From the NCBI RefSeq assembly GCF_014645015.1, contig NZ_BMLC01000002.1, positions 639,246 to 703,245 on the forward strand: a stretch of 64,000 nucleotides of DNA, read 5' to 3'. Under the pieces are notes generated by a model. It was not told the DNA's origin. It saw nothing but the letters and a program-made list of their open reading frames with translations, and did no database searches. How positions within the stretch are numbered: the stretch's first letter is position 1; every line of letters starts with the position of its first letter. Both the position numbers and the translations under genes were made by a program. Below, one piece after another: positions 33,345 through 42,179 of this stretch. Source of the stretch: Salinibacterium xinjiangense (lineage in GTDB: Bacteria > Actinomycetota > Actinomycetes > Actinomycetales > Microbacteriaceae).

Positions 33345-34377
33345 GGTGGATTTCGCGGCCGCGATCTACCAGTACTACGCAGACAACGGTGAGGCGTTCC
33401 TCGCGGATGAGCCGATCGCGCTCGCCGATGGCGGCGGATCCGCGTTCATCCGACGCGCCGGGCTGGGGGTGCTGCTCGGCATCATGCCGTGGAACTTCCC
33501 GTACTACCAGGTCGCCAGGTTCGCGGGCCCGAACATCGTCGTCGGCAACACGATCCTGCTGAAGCACGCCCAGCAGTGTCCGGAATCCGCCGCGGCGATC
33601 GCGCGCATCTTCGATGACGCCACCGCCGAGGTCGGGGCGCACGCCGGGGTGTACGTCAACATCTACGCCTCGAACGACCAGATCGCGACGGTCATCGCTG
33701 ACCCCCGGCTGCAGGGTGTATCGGTCACGGGCTCTGAGCGGGCCGGCGCAGCGGTGGCCGAGCTGGCAGGCCGGCACCTGAAGAAGGTCGTGCTCGAACT
33801 CGGGGGCTCAGACCCGTTCATCCTGCTCTCGACCGATGACCTCGACGCAGCAGTGCAGGATGCGGTCAACGCACGACTCGACAACAACGGGCAGTCGTGC
33901 AACGGGGCGAAGCTGCGCACCACCATCGACGGCAAGAGAGTGTTCACGCCGATCCTGGTCGTCTTCGTTGCCCTGGGCATCACCGACCTGGTGTTCGCGC
34001 TCGACTCGATCCCCGCGATCTTCGGCATCACGACCGATCCGTTCATCGTCTTCACCGCGAACATCTTCGCGCTGATGGGCCTGCGCCAGCTGTATTTCCT
34101 GCTCGGCGACCTGATCGACAAGCTCGAATACCTGCACTACGGCATCGCCTTCATCCTGGCCTTCATCGGTGTGAAGCTGTTCTTCCACGCCCTGGCCGAG
34201 AACGAACTGCCGTTCATCAACGGTGGGGAGCACGTGGAGTGGGCTCCCGAGATCTCGACGTGGGCGTCGCTGGCGGTCATCCTGTCGGCGATGACGATCT
34301 CCGTGGTCGCGAGCCTGGTCAAAATCCGCATCGACAAGAACCGCGCGAGCAAATCGACGGAGTCGGTCGACCGCTGA
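33304..34377 (+). CDS. In-frame fusion of aldehyde dehydrogenase fragment and TerC second half
   Basis: An open frame of 357 codons from GTG 33304. The first 203 codons equal the dehydrogenase copy 1 segment from VREMGKPLDQ to SCNGAK, with identical protein but about 28 silent base changes. It includes the catalytic Cys but lacks the C-terminal third. The next 154 codons equal the second half of TerC (LRTTIDGKRVFT to the stop), with FALDSIPA and the last four or five membrane helices. No riboswitch and no convincing ribosome site precede it. It is probably a non-functional chimera made by a microhomology deletion, though the intact frame leaves expression possible. Confidence 0.85.
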   Translation: MREMGKPLDQAFGEVDFAAAIYQYYADNGEAFLADEPIALADGGGSAFIRRAGLGVLLGIMPWNFPYYQVARFAGPNIVVGNTILLKHAQQCPESAAAIARIFDDATAEVGAHAGVYVNIYASNDQIATVIADPRLQGVSVTGSERAGAAVAELAGRHLKKVVLELGGSDPFILLSTDDLDAAVQDAVNARLDNNGQSCNGAKLRTTIDGKRVFTPILVVFVALGITDLVFALDSIPAIFGITTDPFIVFTANIFALMGLRQLYFLLGDLIDKLEYLHYGIAFILAFIGVKLFFHALAENELPFINGGEHVEWAPEISTWASLAVILSAMTISVVASLVKIRIDKNRASKSTESVDR

Positions 34378-34393
34378 CGACGCACCGCACCGA

Positions 34394-34417
34394 GGCATGG
34401 GCAGCACTGCCCATGCC
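34394..34417 (+). terminator. Hairpin after the fused terC half
   Basis: Identical copy of the 11-bp stem described at 6344-6367. Confidence 0.6.
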
Positions 34418-34503
34418 TGCTGGTGCAGGGTTTCTCCCGGCGATTGGTACCGTGTAGACACCTGCGTCTCAAGGGTTGCGCAGGGCAAGCGGGGGAGAGC
34501 CGG

Positions 34504-34833
34504 ATGTCGGTCGAGATCAGTCGCGAGTTTGCGCTGCCCGGGGTCACGGTGCGGTTCCGTTTCTCGGGGCACACCGATCGCGGTGCCGTCAGGCGCATCA
34601 ACGAAGACAGTTTCCTGATGTCTGCCCCGCTGTTCGTGATCGCGGATGGCATGGGTGGGCACGCCTTCGGCGACCGGGCCAGCCAGGCGGCCATCGCCGT
34701 ATTCACCGATGCGCTCATGGATGACGCCCCCGCGAGCGCCACCGCCATTCTCCAGACCGTCACGCGGGCCAACGCTGCGGTGCTCGAGCTTTCTACCGGT
34801 AGCCACCCCGACCGTCGCTCAGCTCGACGCTGA
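34504..34833 (+). pseudogene. PP2C-type phosphatase, 3'-truncated (copy 2)
   Basis: The first 98 residues match copy 1 apart from a few changes (for example FTDALMDDAP for FADALMDGAP), keeping GHTDRGAVRRINEDSF and DGMGGHAFGD. After VLELSTGS (about 34803) the sequence jumps into FHA-gene DNA in another frame and stops at 34833. The join uses a CGGTAGC microhomology. Three-quarters of the catalytic domain is missing, so it cannot be an active phosphatase. The break is about 165 bases earlier in the gene than in copy 1, which shows an independent deletion. Confidence 0.8.
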
Positions 34834-35239
34834 CGGCACTGCGCTCGCCGAGATTGCCGTACCGGGCGTCGACGACGCCACCAGCATCAGCGTCTCGCGT
34901 CACACCGAACCCCGGTGGCACCTCGTGATCCTGGGCGGCGAGCCGGTCGTCGTTGAGGGGCAGCTCTACCTGGGTCGCAACCCGGTCGCTCCTGCCGATC
35001 ATCCATCAGCCCGAGTTCTTGCCGTGGATGACCCGGCCAAGTCGGTCTCGAAGACTCATGCCATGCTCGAGGTCGATGCCGACGGCCTCTGGGTGCTCGA
35101 CCTCGACTCGACCAACGGTGTCTGGGTGGTGCCGGCCGGGGAGGGCGCGATAGAGGTCGAACCCGGGCAGCGGGTTGCGGTGCCCGCTGGCGCCGACCTC
35201 GAGCTAGGCGATCTCGTCATCCAGGTCGAACGGGGCTGA
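34798..35239 (+). pseudogene. FHA domain remnant, copy 2, next to leuC
   Basis: The frame ending at 35239 encodes a linker (PTVAQLDADGTALAEIAV) and a full FHA domain: YLGRNPVA, SVSKTHAMLEVD, DLDSTNGVWVV, and the terminal [13 protein letters not shown]. No start codon with a ribosome site exists after the join to PP2C, so it is best read as the 3' end of a longer FHA gene. It retains more of the linker than copy 1 and differs from it at many bases, unlike the near-identical upstream repeat. Confidence 0.7.
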
Positions 35240-35275
35240 GGAGCCCGCATCCACCCCGGGTGATACTCTCGAGTC

Positions 35276-35320
35276 ATGTATTTCGGTCGGCTTCTTCTTC
35301 CTTGCCGCGACGAGGCTTAG
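35276..35320 (+). CDS. Leucine leader peptide (attenuator) of leuCD
   Basis: A 14-residue frame, ATG 35276 to TAG 35318-35320, encodes [14 protein letters not shown] with three consecutive CTT Leu codons. CTT is a poor choice in this GC-rich genome, as expected for a sensor of leucyl-tRNA. GATACT nine bases before the ATG looks like a -10 element, so the leader may be leaderless. The codons directly precede and enter the stem of a strong hairpin. Confidence 0.7.
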   Translation: MYFGRLLLPCRDEA

Positions 35321-35363
35321 CCACCTGCCTCCCTCGTCGCGGAGCGGTGTTGCACAGCAACAC
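35305..35363 (+). promoter_or_regulatory. Attenuator hairpins upstream of leuC
   Basis: CCGCGACGAGG (35305-35315) pairs perfectly with CCTCGTCGCGG (35332-35342), an 11-bp stem whose left arm lies inside the leader peptide gene. A second hairpin, GTGTTGC-ACA-GCAACAC, occupies 35347-35363. A ribosome stalled at the Leu codons (35291-35299) would sit just before the first stem and change its folding, the usual layout of amino-acid attenuation. The leuC start follows 39 bases later. Confidence 0.65.
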
Positions 35364-35402
35364 GAACGAAGGCCGGGCCCTCGATCGACGAAGGACACGA
35401 GC

Positions 35403-36872
35403 ATGAACAGCACTCCTAAAACTCTGGCCGAGAAGGTCTGGGAAGACCACCTGGTCGTCAAGGGCGAGAACGGTACGCCCGACCTCATCTACATCGACCT
35501 GCACCTCGTGCATGAGGTGACGAGCCCGCAGGCGTTCGACGGCCTCCGCCAGGCCGGTCGTCCCGTGCGCAGGCTCGACCTCACGATCGCCACGGAAGAC
35601 CACAACACCCCGACGCTGGCCATCGACAAGCCGATCGCCGACCTCACCAGCCGCACCCAGATCCAGACCCTGCGCAATAACGCCGCCGAGTTCGGAGTGC
35701 GCCTGCACTCGCTCGGCGACATCGAGCAGGGCATCGTGCACGTCGTCGGACCGCAGCTCGGGCTCACGATGCCCGGCATCACGGTCGTCTGCGGCGACAG
35801 CCACACGTCGACGCATGGCGCGTTCGGCGCGATGGCGTTCGGCATCGGAACCTCGGAGGTCGAGCACGTGCTCGCCACCCAGACCCTCCCGCTGAACGCG
35901 TTCAAGACGATGGCGATCACGGTCGAGGGCACCCTGCGACCGGGCGTCACGGCGAAAGACATCATCCTCGCGGTCATCGCGCAGATCGGTACGGGCGGCG
36001 GGCAGGGTTATGTGCTCGAGTTCCGCGGAAGCGCCATCCGGGCCCTCTCGATGGAGGGTCGCATGACCATCTGCAATATGTCGATCGAGGCTGGCGCGCG
36101 CGCGGGTATGGTCGCGCCGGATGAAACGACCTACGCCTACCTGAAAGGCCGGGCCCACGCGCCGGAGGGCAGGGACTGGGACGACGCTGTCGCATACTGG
36201 GACACCCTCCCCACCGACGATGGAGCCGTGTTCGACGCCGAGGTCTTCCTCGACGCAAACACGCTGGAGCCGTTCGTCACCTGGGGCACCAACCCCGGCC
36301 AGGGCGTCTCGTTGAGCGAGAGCGTGCCTGACCCTGCAGCATTCGACGACGTGAACGACCGGGCAGCAGCCGAGCGCGCACTGCAGTACATGGACCTGGA
36401 TGCCGGCACCCCGATGAAAGACATCAGGGTAGACGCGGTGTTCATGGGTTCGTGCACCAATTCCCGCATCGAAGACCTGCGCGCGTTCGCATCCATCATC
36501 GAGGGCCGTACCAAAGCCGACGGGGTGCGCGTCATGGTCGTGCCCGGCTCGGCACGAGTGCGGATCGAGGCCGAGGCCGAGGGGATCGACAAGATCGTCC
36601 TGGCGTTCGGTGCCGAGTGGCGCTTCGCCGGGTGTTCGATGTGCCTCGGGATGAACCCCGACCAGCTCGCGCCGGGGGAGCGTTGCGCTTCCACCTCCAA
36701 CCGTAACTTCGAGGGCAGGCAGGGCAAGGGTGGCAGAACCCACCTCGTATCACCGCTGGTCGCCGCGGCGACAGCCATCAGGGGTACCCTGTCGAGCCCC
36801 TGGGACCTGGAGAACAGCCCCGTGCCGCAGTCTGATCCGACAACGCAGGCCGCCGCAAAGGTAGGTGCCTGA
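35403..36872 (+). CDS. leuC: 3-isopropylmalate dehydratase large subunit
   Basis: A 489-residue aconitase-family protein that, with LeuD, isomerises 2-isopropylmalate to 3-isopropylmalate in leucine synthesis. The [4Fe-4S] ligands are visible in GSCTNSR (about residue 350) and [10 protein letters not shown] (about 410). The substrate region has TEDHNTPT and [13 protein letters not shown]. Length and motifs are normal. The ATG at 35403 follows the leader-peptide attenuator, and the stop overlaps the leuD start (TGATG), so the subunits are co-translated. Control by leucine supply is inferred from the leader. Confidence 0.97.
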   Translation: MNSTPKTLAEKVWEDHLVVKGENGTPDLIYIDLHLVHEVTSPQAFDGLRQAGRPVRRLDLTIATEDHNTPTLAIDKPIADLTSRTQIQTLRNNAAEFGVRLHSLGDIEQGIVHVVGPQLGLTMPGITVVCGDSHTSTHGAFGAMAFGIGTSEVEHVLATQTLPLNAFKTMAITVEGTLRPGVTAKDIILAVIAQIGTGGGQGYVLEFRGSAIRALSMEGRMTICNMSIEAGARAGMVAPDETTYAYLKGRAHAPEGRDWDDAVAYWDTLPTDDGAVFDAEVFLDANTLEPFVTWGTNPGQGVSLSESVPDPAAFDDVNDRAAAERALQYMDLDAGTPMKDIRVDAVFMGSCTNSRIEDLRAFASIIEGRTKADGVRVMVVPGSARVRIEAEAEGIDKIVLAFGAEWRFAGCSMCLGMNPDQLAPGERCASTSNRNFEGRQGKGGRTHLVSPLVAAATAIRGTLSSPWDLENSPVPQSDPTTQAAAKVGA

Positions 36873-37468
36873 TGCAGAAGTTCACTTCCGTCACGGGCAT
36901 TGCGGTTCCGCTGCAGCGCTCGAACATCGACACCGACCAGATCATTCCGGCCGTCTTCCTCAAGCGCGTCACCAAGACCGGATTCGAGGATGCCCTGTTC
37001 CACGGTTGGCGCCAGGATCCTGAGTTCGTGCTCAACCGTGAGCCGTTCACCCAGGGCACGGTGCTGGTAGCCGGGCCGGATTTTGGCACCGGATCGAGCC
37101 GCGAACACGCAGTCTGGGCGTTGAGGGACTACGGATTCCAGGTCGTGCTGAGCTCGAGGTTCGGAGACATTTTCAAAGGAAACTGCGGAAAGCAGGGGCT
37201 TCTCGCCGCCCAGCTCAGCGAGAAAGACATCGAGACGATCTGGCTGATCATCGATGAGCAGCCGGGCGTGGAGGTGACAGTCGACCTCATAGCCAAAACC
37301 GTGACGGCTGGCAAGTCTGGCTTCGCTTTCGAGATCGATGAATACACTAGGTGGCGTTTGCTCGAAGGTTTGGACGATATCGGTCTGACCCTGCGCGATG
37401 AAGCGCGAATAACCGAGTTCGAGGCGAAGCGTGAAAGCTGGCGACCGAAGACTCTTCCCGCTCGCTGA
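36872..37468 (+). CDS. leuD: 3-isopropylmalate dehydratase small subunit
   Basis: A 198-residue swivel subunit of isopropylmalate isomerase. It shows [15 protein letters not shown] near the N-terminus and [17 protein letters not shown], the loop that closes over the substrate held by LeuC. Its ATG shares a base with the leuC stop. The next gene, murA, starts 50 bases downstream with its own ribosome site. Confidence 0.97.
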   Translation: MQKFTSVTGIAVPLQRSNIDTDQIIPAVFLKRVTKTGFEDALFHGWRQDPEFVLNREPFTQGTVLVAGPDFGTGSSREHAVWALRDYGFQVVLSSRFGDIFKGNCGKQGLLAAQLSEKDIETIWLIIDEQPGVEVTVDLIAKTVTAGKSGFAFEIDEYTRWRLLEGLDDIGLTLRDEARITEFEAKRESWRPKTLPAR

Positions 37469-37519
37469 GCTGGACATTCGAAATTCAACGGCTTAAGTGA
37501 TAGCAATACAGAGGTGAGC

Positions 37520-38887
37520 ATGAACTCTCTTACCAAAGACGCCCAAAAGGCAGCAAAAAGGGTGGGACTCCTGTCAGACAAGATTGTGATCAACGGCGGT
37601 AAACCGCTCGTAGGCCGCATCGAGGTGCGGGGAGCGAAGAACCTGGCGACCAAGGCGATGGTCGCGGCGCTGCTGGCCGACACACCGAGTGTGTTGAAAG
37701 ACGTCCCCGCGATCAGCGATGTCGTCATCGTGACGGGCATGCTCGAGGCGTACGGTGTCGCGGTGTCGAACGACGGCAACGGAACACTCAATCTCGACCC
37801 CAGCAACGTGCTGAAAGCGCACTTCGCCGAGATCGATGCCCTCGCGGGTTCGAGTCGCATCCCGATCCTGTTCTGCGGCCCGCTGCTGCACAGGCTCGGC
37901 GAGGCGCTCATCCCCGACCTGGGTGGATGCCGCATCGGCGACCGCCCCATCGACTTCCATATGGATGCCTTGCGAGCGTTCGGCGCTGTCGTCGACAAGA
38001 GCTACGAAGGCATCCGCCTCACGGCACCGAACGGCCTCAAGGGTGCAGCGATCGAGCTGCCATACCCGAGCGTCGGAGCGACCGAGCAGGTGCTGCTGAC
38101 GGCCGTGCTGGCTGAGGGCGTCACTGAGCTCAAGAATGCGGCGATCGAGCCGGAGATCATGGATCTCATCGCCATCCTGCAGAAGATGGGAGCGATCATC
38201 ACGGTCGAGCCGAACCGCGTCATCTTCATCGAGGGGGTTGAGAAGCTCCACGGCTACGAGCATCGCGCGCTCTTCGACCGCAACGAAGCCGCGAGCTGGG
38301 CATCCGCTGCGCTGGCCACCGAGGGCGACATCTTCGTCGGCGGGGCGAAGCAGCAGGAGCTGATGACGTTCCTGAACATCTTCCGTAAGGCCGGGGGAGC
38401 GTTCGACATCCACGAGGACGGCATCCGTTTCTATCACCCCGGCACTCCACTGAAGCCGGTCATGGTCGAGACCGATGTGCATCCTGGATTTATGACCGAC
38501 TGGCAGCAGCCTCTCATCGTGGCCCTGACGAAGGCCGAAGGGCGTTCTGTCGTTCACGAGACCGTCTATGAGAATCGCTTCGGCTTCACCGATGCGCTGA
38601 TCAAGATGGGTGCAGACATCGTCGTGCACAAGGATGGTCTGGAATCGATCAGTCGCAGGGTTCCCCGTCGACCTCTCGAGCAGGCCGCCGTCATTACAGG
38701 CCCCACCAAACTGCATGGTGCCGAGATCGAGATCCCCGACCTTCGTGGTGGCTTCAGCCACCTCATCGCCGCGCTGACCGCCGAGGGGCAGTCGACTGTC
38801 ACCAATGTGGGCATCATCAGCAGGGGATACGAGCACTTCATCGACAAGCTCGAACTGCTCGGTGCCGATTTCGTCTACGAAGGCTAG
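37520..38887 (+). CDS. murA: UDP-N-acetylglucosamine 1-carboxyvinyltransferase
   Basis: A 455-residue enzyme adding enolpyruvate from PEP to UDP-GlcNAc, the first committed step of peptidoglycan synthesis. The N-terminal motif is RGAKNLATKAMVAALL. The loop DLGGCRIGDRPIDFH keeps the catalytic Cys, the residue alkylated by fosfomycin (some actinobacteria have Asp here). I chose ATG 37520 because AGAGGTGA just upstream is a good ribosome site; an in-frame GTG at 37514 lies inside it. EPSP-synthase-fold features continue to the C-terminus (SRGYEHFIDKLELLGAD). Confidence 0.95.
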   Translation: MNSLTKDAQKAAKRVGLLSDKIVINGGKPLVGRIEVRGAKNLATKAMVAALLADTPSVLKDVPAISDVVIVTGMLEAYGVAVSNDGNGTLNLDPSNVLKAHFAEIDALAGSSRIPILFCGPLLHRLGEALIPDLGGCRIGDRPIDFHMDALRAFGAVVDKSYEGIRLTAPNGLKGAAIELPYPSVGATEQVLLTAVLAEGVTELKNAAIEPEIMDLIAILQKMGAIITVEPNRVIFIEGVEKLHGYEHRALFDRNEAASWASAALATEGDIFVGGAKQQELMTFLNIFRKAGGAFDIHEDGIRFYHPGTPLKPVMVETDVHPGFMTDWQQPLIVALTKAEGRSVVHETVYENRFGFTDALIKMGADIVVHKDGLESISRRVPRRPLEQAAVITGPTKLHGAEIEIPDLRGGFSHLIAALTAEGQSTVTNVGIISRGYEHFIDKLELLGADFVYEG

Positions 38888-38942
38888 CTCTTCTTCGTTA
38901 GGTTGTGTGCATGAGAGCTGGGTTCATGAAGGCTGTTCGACG

Positions 38943-39725
38943 GTGACCGAAGGCGTTCCAGCGACGGCGGGGTCGACACGCTCGACGTCGGAGAAGACCG
39001 CGATCTTCTGGTTGCTCGCGGGGGTTCTCATTCCGCTCATGAACATCGTCGGCCGGTATCGCGTGCGCGGTCTCGAGAACGTGCCGGAGGCGGGCCCGTT
39101 CGTGGTGGCTCCCAACCATTACAGCAACGTCGATCCGATCGTGATCGGGATCGGCCTGTGGAAGTCCGGCAGGATGCCTCGCTACTTCGCCAAGGCCTCC
39201 CTGTTCCGCATCCCCATCGTCGGGGCGATTCTGCGCAAGGCCGAGCAGATTCCGGTCGAACGCTCAGGCAACCCGCGTGATGGGGCTGGCCCGCTCCGAC
39301 AGGCCCAGCAGATCGCTGCGGCCGGTCACGCCGTGGTGATTTACCCGGAGGGATCGCTGACGCGAGATCCTGACGGCTGGCCGATGCGCGGAAAGTACGG
39401 GGCCGTGCGCACGGCACTTGATGCGGGGATCCCCCTCATTCCTGCGGCCAGCTGGGGCGCGCACCTGATCATGCCGCAGTCGACGAACCGCCTGAGCCTC
39501 TTCCCTCGCAAGTCGGTCGACATCGTCTTCGGCGAACCCGTCGACCTCAGCGAGTTCGCCAACCGGCCGCGCGACTCGCGCGTGCTGGCCGAGGCGACCC
39601 TCAAGCTGATGACCGCGATCACCGCCCTCGTCGAGGGGCTGCGCAATGAGGCAGCGCCGACGCAACGCTGGAACCCCACCGAGCATGGCCAAACCGAGAT
39701 CGGACGCTTCAATGACAAACGCTGA
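38943..39725 (+). CDS. plsC: 1-acyl-sn-glycerol-3-phosphate acyltransferase
   Basis: A 260-residue membrane-associated acyltransferase, probably making phosphatidic acid. The NHYSNVD box (HX4D catalytic pair) and IYPEGSLTRD substrate box are present, preceded by one hydrophobic segment (IFWLLAGVLIPLMNIVG). GTG 38943 is the best start: it is 55 bases after murA and gives a short N-terminal tail, while earlier in-frame codons lie in murA. It overlaps the gpsA start by 14 bases, so phospholipid and glycerol-phosphate genes are coupled. Confidence 0.9.
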   Translation: MTEGVPATAGSTRSTSEKTAIFWLLAGVLIPLMNIVGRYRVRGLENVPEAGPFVVAPNHYSNVDPIVIGIGLWKSGRMPRYFAKASLFRIPIVGAILRKAEQIPVERSGNPRDGAGPLRQAQQIAAAGHAVVIYPEGSLTRDPDGWPMRGKYGAVRTALDAGIPLIPAASWGAHLIMPQSTNRLSLFPRKSVDIVFGEPVDLSEFANRPRDSRVLAEATLKLMTAITALVEGLRNEAAPTQRWNPTEHGQTEIGRFNDKR

Positions 39726-40740
39726 ACCACTGGCCCTGCAGGCTCGCAGGGTCGCTGTGCTCGGTGCAGGGTCGTGGGGCACCACTTTCGGCAAAGTCCT
39801 CGCCGATGGTGGCTCAGACGTCGCCATGTGGGCGCGTCGACCGGAGCTTGCACGCGAGATCTCCCAGTCCAAGCGCAATAGCGACTACCTGCCAGGCATC
39901 AACCTGCCTCGCGGGCTCTGGGCCTCGTCGAGACTGCCCGAGGTGCTGGATGGCGCCGAGCAGGTCTACCTGTCAGTGCCCGCCCAGTCTCTTCGCGAGA
40001 ACCTGCGGATCGTGCGCGAACTCATCCCGGACGGTGCTGTGGTCGTCTCGCTGATGAAGGGTGTCGAGAAGGGCACCCGCGCGCGGATGAGCGAGGTGAT
40101 TCGCCAGGAACTCGGCATCGATAGTGACCGGGTCGCCGTGGTATCCGGGCCGAACCTGGCGCTGGAGATCGCGAAGGAGTGGCCGACCGCCGCCGTCGTC
40201 TCGTCAGACAGCCTCGACACGGCAACCCTCGTCGCCATGACGTCTACCAACCGCTATTTCCGCTCGTACGTGAACACCGATGTGATCGGCACCGAGTTCG
40301 GCGGCGTGCTGAAAAACCTGATCGCGGTGGCGATCGGCATCGTCGATGGGGTCGGCTACGGCGAGAACACCAAGGCATCCATCATCACGAGGGGGCTTGC
40401 CGAGATGACGGATTTCGCCGTCGCGTACGGGGCGAAGGCCGAGACGCTTGCGGGGCTTGCCGGGCTCGGCGACCTCATCGCCACGTGCGAGTCGTCGCTC
40501 TCCCGCAACAACACCGCGGGAAGGCTGCTCGGGCAGGGGTACAGCTTCAGCGAGGTTATCAAGCAGATGAACCAGACTGCGGAGGGGTTGTCATCCGTGG
40601 CACCGATCCTCGAACTGGCGCTGGCCAAGAACGTCGAAATGCCGATCGTCAGCCAGGTGGCCGAAGTACTGGCCGGTACGCTGGCTCCGCGCGATATCGC
40701 TCCGCATCTCACGACCGACGACATCCCGCAGGGGGAATAG
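39712..40740 (+). CDS. gpsA: NAD(P)-dependent glycerol-3-phosphate dehydrogenase
   Basis: A 342-residue enzyme reducing dihydroxyacetone phosphate to sn-glycerol-3-phosphate for lipids. Rossmann motif VAVLGAGSWGTTFGKVLAD at residues 15-33, MKGVEKGT, the GGVLKNLIAVAIGI substrate region with the catalytic Lys, and GLGDLIATC. ATG 39712 lies inside the end of plsC; a longer in-frame start at 39646 would add an Arg-rich stretch from plsC sequence and is rejected. The stop is directly followed by the TTG of ddl. Confidence 0.95.
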   Translation: MTNAEPLALQARRVAVLGAGSWGTTFGKVLADGGSDVAMWARRPELAREISQSKRNSDYLPGINLPRGLWASSRLPEVLDGAEQVYLSVPAQSLRENLRIVRELIPDGAVVVSLMKGVEKGTRARMSEVIRQELGIDSDRVAVVSGPNLALEIAKEWPTAAVVSSDSLDTATLVAMTSTNRYFRSYVNTDVIGTEFGGVLKNLIAVAIGIVDGVGYGENTKASIITRGLAEMTDFAVAYGAKAETLAGLAGLGDLIATCESSLSRNNTAGRLLGQGYSFSEVIKQMNQTAEGLSSVAPILELALAKNVEMPIVSQVAEVLAGTLAPRDIAPHLTTDDIPQGE

Positions 40741-41832
40741 TTGCCCAAATTGACAGTCGCGCTGCTTTTCGGCGGGCGCTCCGCCGAGCACACGATCAGC
40801 TGCGCCACCGCTGGAGGCGTACTGTCTGCGATCGACCGCGACAAGTACGACGTGATTCCGATCGGTATTACCAGGGACGGCGCGTTCACACTCCAGCCCG
40901 ATGACGCCGCGCTCTTCGCGCTCAACCCGACAGCGATGCCGGCGGTCACCGACAACGGCAGCCGCGTGCTCTGGCCGGATTCTGCTGCCACCCGTGAGCT
41001 ATCGGTGACGGCTGCCTCAGGGCAGCGCCGCTCACTCGGCACCGTAGACGTGGTGTTCCCGATCCTGCACGGGCCCTTCGGTGAGGACGGCACGGTGCAG
41101 GGCATGCTCGAACTGCTCGGCCTGCCGTACGTCGGAAACGGTGTACTGGCCTCGGCGCTCGGCATGGACAAGCACTTCACGAAGACCGCACTCGAAGCGG
41201 TCGGGGTGACGGTAGCGCCGTGGGTGACCGTATCGCCGGCGCAGTGGGCGGCAGACAACGAGCTCTGGCGTGGTCGTGCGGCGTCTCTGGGCCTGCCGGT
41301 GTTCGTGAAGCCCGCGCGAGCCGGCTCATCCGTCGGCGTGACGAAGGTCACCGTCGCCGAGAAGCTGGATGCTGCACTCGAGACCGCGTGGGCAGAAGAC
41401 GGCAAGGCGCTCATCGAGCGAGCCATCGTCGGACGTGAGCTCGAATGTGCCGTGCTGTCCGGACGCGACGGTTCGGCCACCAGGGTCAGTCTCGCTGGGG
41501 AGATCATCGTCCAGGGTGATGGCTTTTACGACTTCGAGGCAAAGTACATCGACGACTCGGCTGCGCAACTGGTGTGCCCGGCCGAATTGACCGAGGGCGA
41601 ACTCGCCGAGATGCAGAGAGTCGCGGCCCGCTCGTTCGAGGCGATCGGTGGATCGGGCCTCGCGCGGGTCGACTTCTTCTACACCGGCACCGAATTCGTG
41701 GTCAACGAACTCAATACGATGCCGGGGTTCACGCCGATCTCGATGTTCCCCAAGTGCTGGGCGGCGAGCGGTCTCGCGTATCCGCAGCTCATCGACGAAC
41801 TTATCGAGCTGGGGCTGCAGGCGATCCGCTAG
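40741..41832 (+). CDS. ddl: D-alanine--D-alanine ligase
   Basis: A 363-residue ATP-grasp ligase forming D-Ala-D-Ala for peptidoglycan. It starts at TTG 40741 with zero spacing after gpsA. Motifs: LLFGGRSAEHTIS at the N-terminus, FPILHGPFGEDGT, VKPARAGSSVGVTKV in the ATP-grasp core, and ELNTMPGFTPISMFP near the end with the Mg-binding Glu/Asn. Its stop overlaps the stop of the convergent DUF1844 gene by two bases. Confidence 0.96.
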   Translation: MPKLTVALLFGGRSAEHTISCATAGGVLSAIDRDKYDVIPIGITRDGAFTLQPDDAALFALNPTAMPAVTDNGSRVLWPDSAATRELSVTAASGQRRSLGTVDVVFPILHGPFGEDGTVQGMLELLGLPYVGNGVLASALGMDKHFTKTALEAVGVTVAPWVTVSPAQWAADNELWRGRAASLGLPVFVKPARAGSSVGVTKVTVAEKLDAALETAWAEDGKALIERAIVGRELECAVLSGRDGSATRVSLAGEIIVQGDGFYDFEAKYIDDSAAQLVCPAELTEGELAEMQRVAARSFEAIGGSGLARVDFFYTGTEFVVNELNTMPGFTPISMFPKCWAASGLAYPQLIDELIELGLQAIR

Positions 41833-42179
41833 TTGACGGCGCCGGTGAGCTTCTCGCCAGGGCCCTTGCCCGGGGCATCCGGAATGGATGACGCTTCGCG
41901 AAACGCCAGCTGAAGCGATCGAAGGCCGTCGCGCAGGGGCCGCGCGTGCTGGTCGCCGATCTCGGGAGCGGCGGCAACCACCAGGCCAGCGAGCACCGTG
42001 ATGAGCTTGCGCGCTTCGTCGAGGTCGATGTCGGCCGTCGCGTTCGGGCTGTCTGACAGCCCGAGCTTCACCGCTGCAGCGCTCATGAAGTGCACCGCAA
42101 CCGTGTTGATCAACTCGACAGCGGGAACCTCGGAGATGTCCCTGATCTCGTCATCTGCGTCGAATCGTGCGTCGCTCAT
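41829..42179 (-). CDS. DUF1844 family protein
   Basis: A 116-residue protein starting at ATG 42179-42177 on the minus strand. The core EVPAVELINTVAVHFMSAAAVKLGL is the DUF1844 signature, followed by DLDEARKLITVLAGLV. This small cytoplasmic family is nearly always encoded beside infC in actinobacteria; its function is unknown. It is transcribed divergently from infC and converges on ddl. Confidence 0.85.
   Translation of the reverse strand: MSDARFDADDEIRDISEVPAVELINTVAVHFMSAAAVKLGLSDSPNATADIDLDEARKLITVLAGLVVAAAPEIGDQHARPLRDGLRSLQLAFREASSIPDAPGKGPGEKLTGAVN

Larger units (their letters stand above)
33284..34803 (+). repeat. Direct repeat, copy 2 (shortened by a deletion)
   Basis: Joins the counterparts of 144-772 and 5851-6754, lacking the about 5.1 kb between them. 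The join lies in AACGGGGCGAAG (33901-33912), which equals the terC sequence at 5851-5862 and differs by one base from the dehydrogenase sequence at 761-772. Homology on the left begins in GCGAGCTCGCCG. Confidence 0.93.

Noticed and set aside
144..34803. Assembly artefact as the sole explanation for the duplicated flanks
   Set aside because: The copies differ by about 28 silent changes in one part and diverge clearly in FHA, which is not expected from a duplicated contig end. A strain-mixture chimera cannot be fully excluded; reads spanning 33.28, 33.90 and 34.80 kb would settle it.
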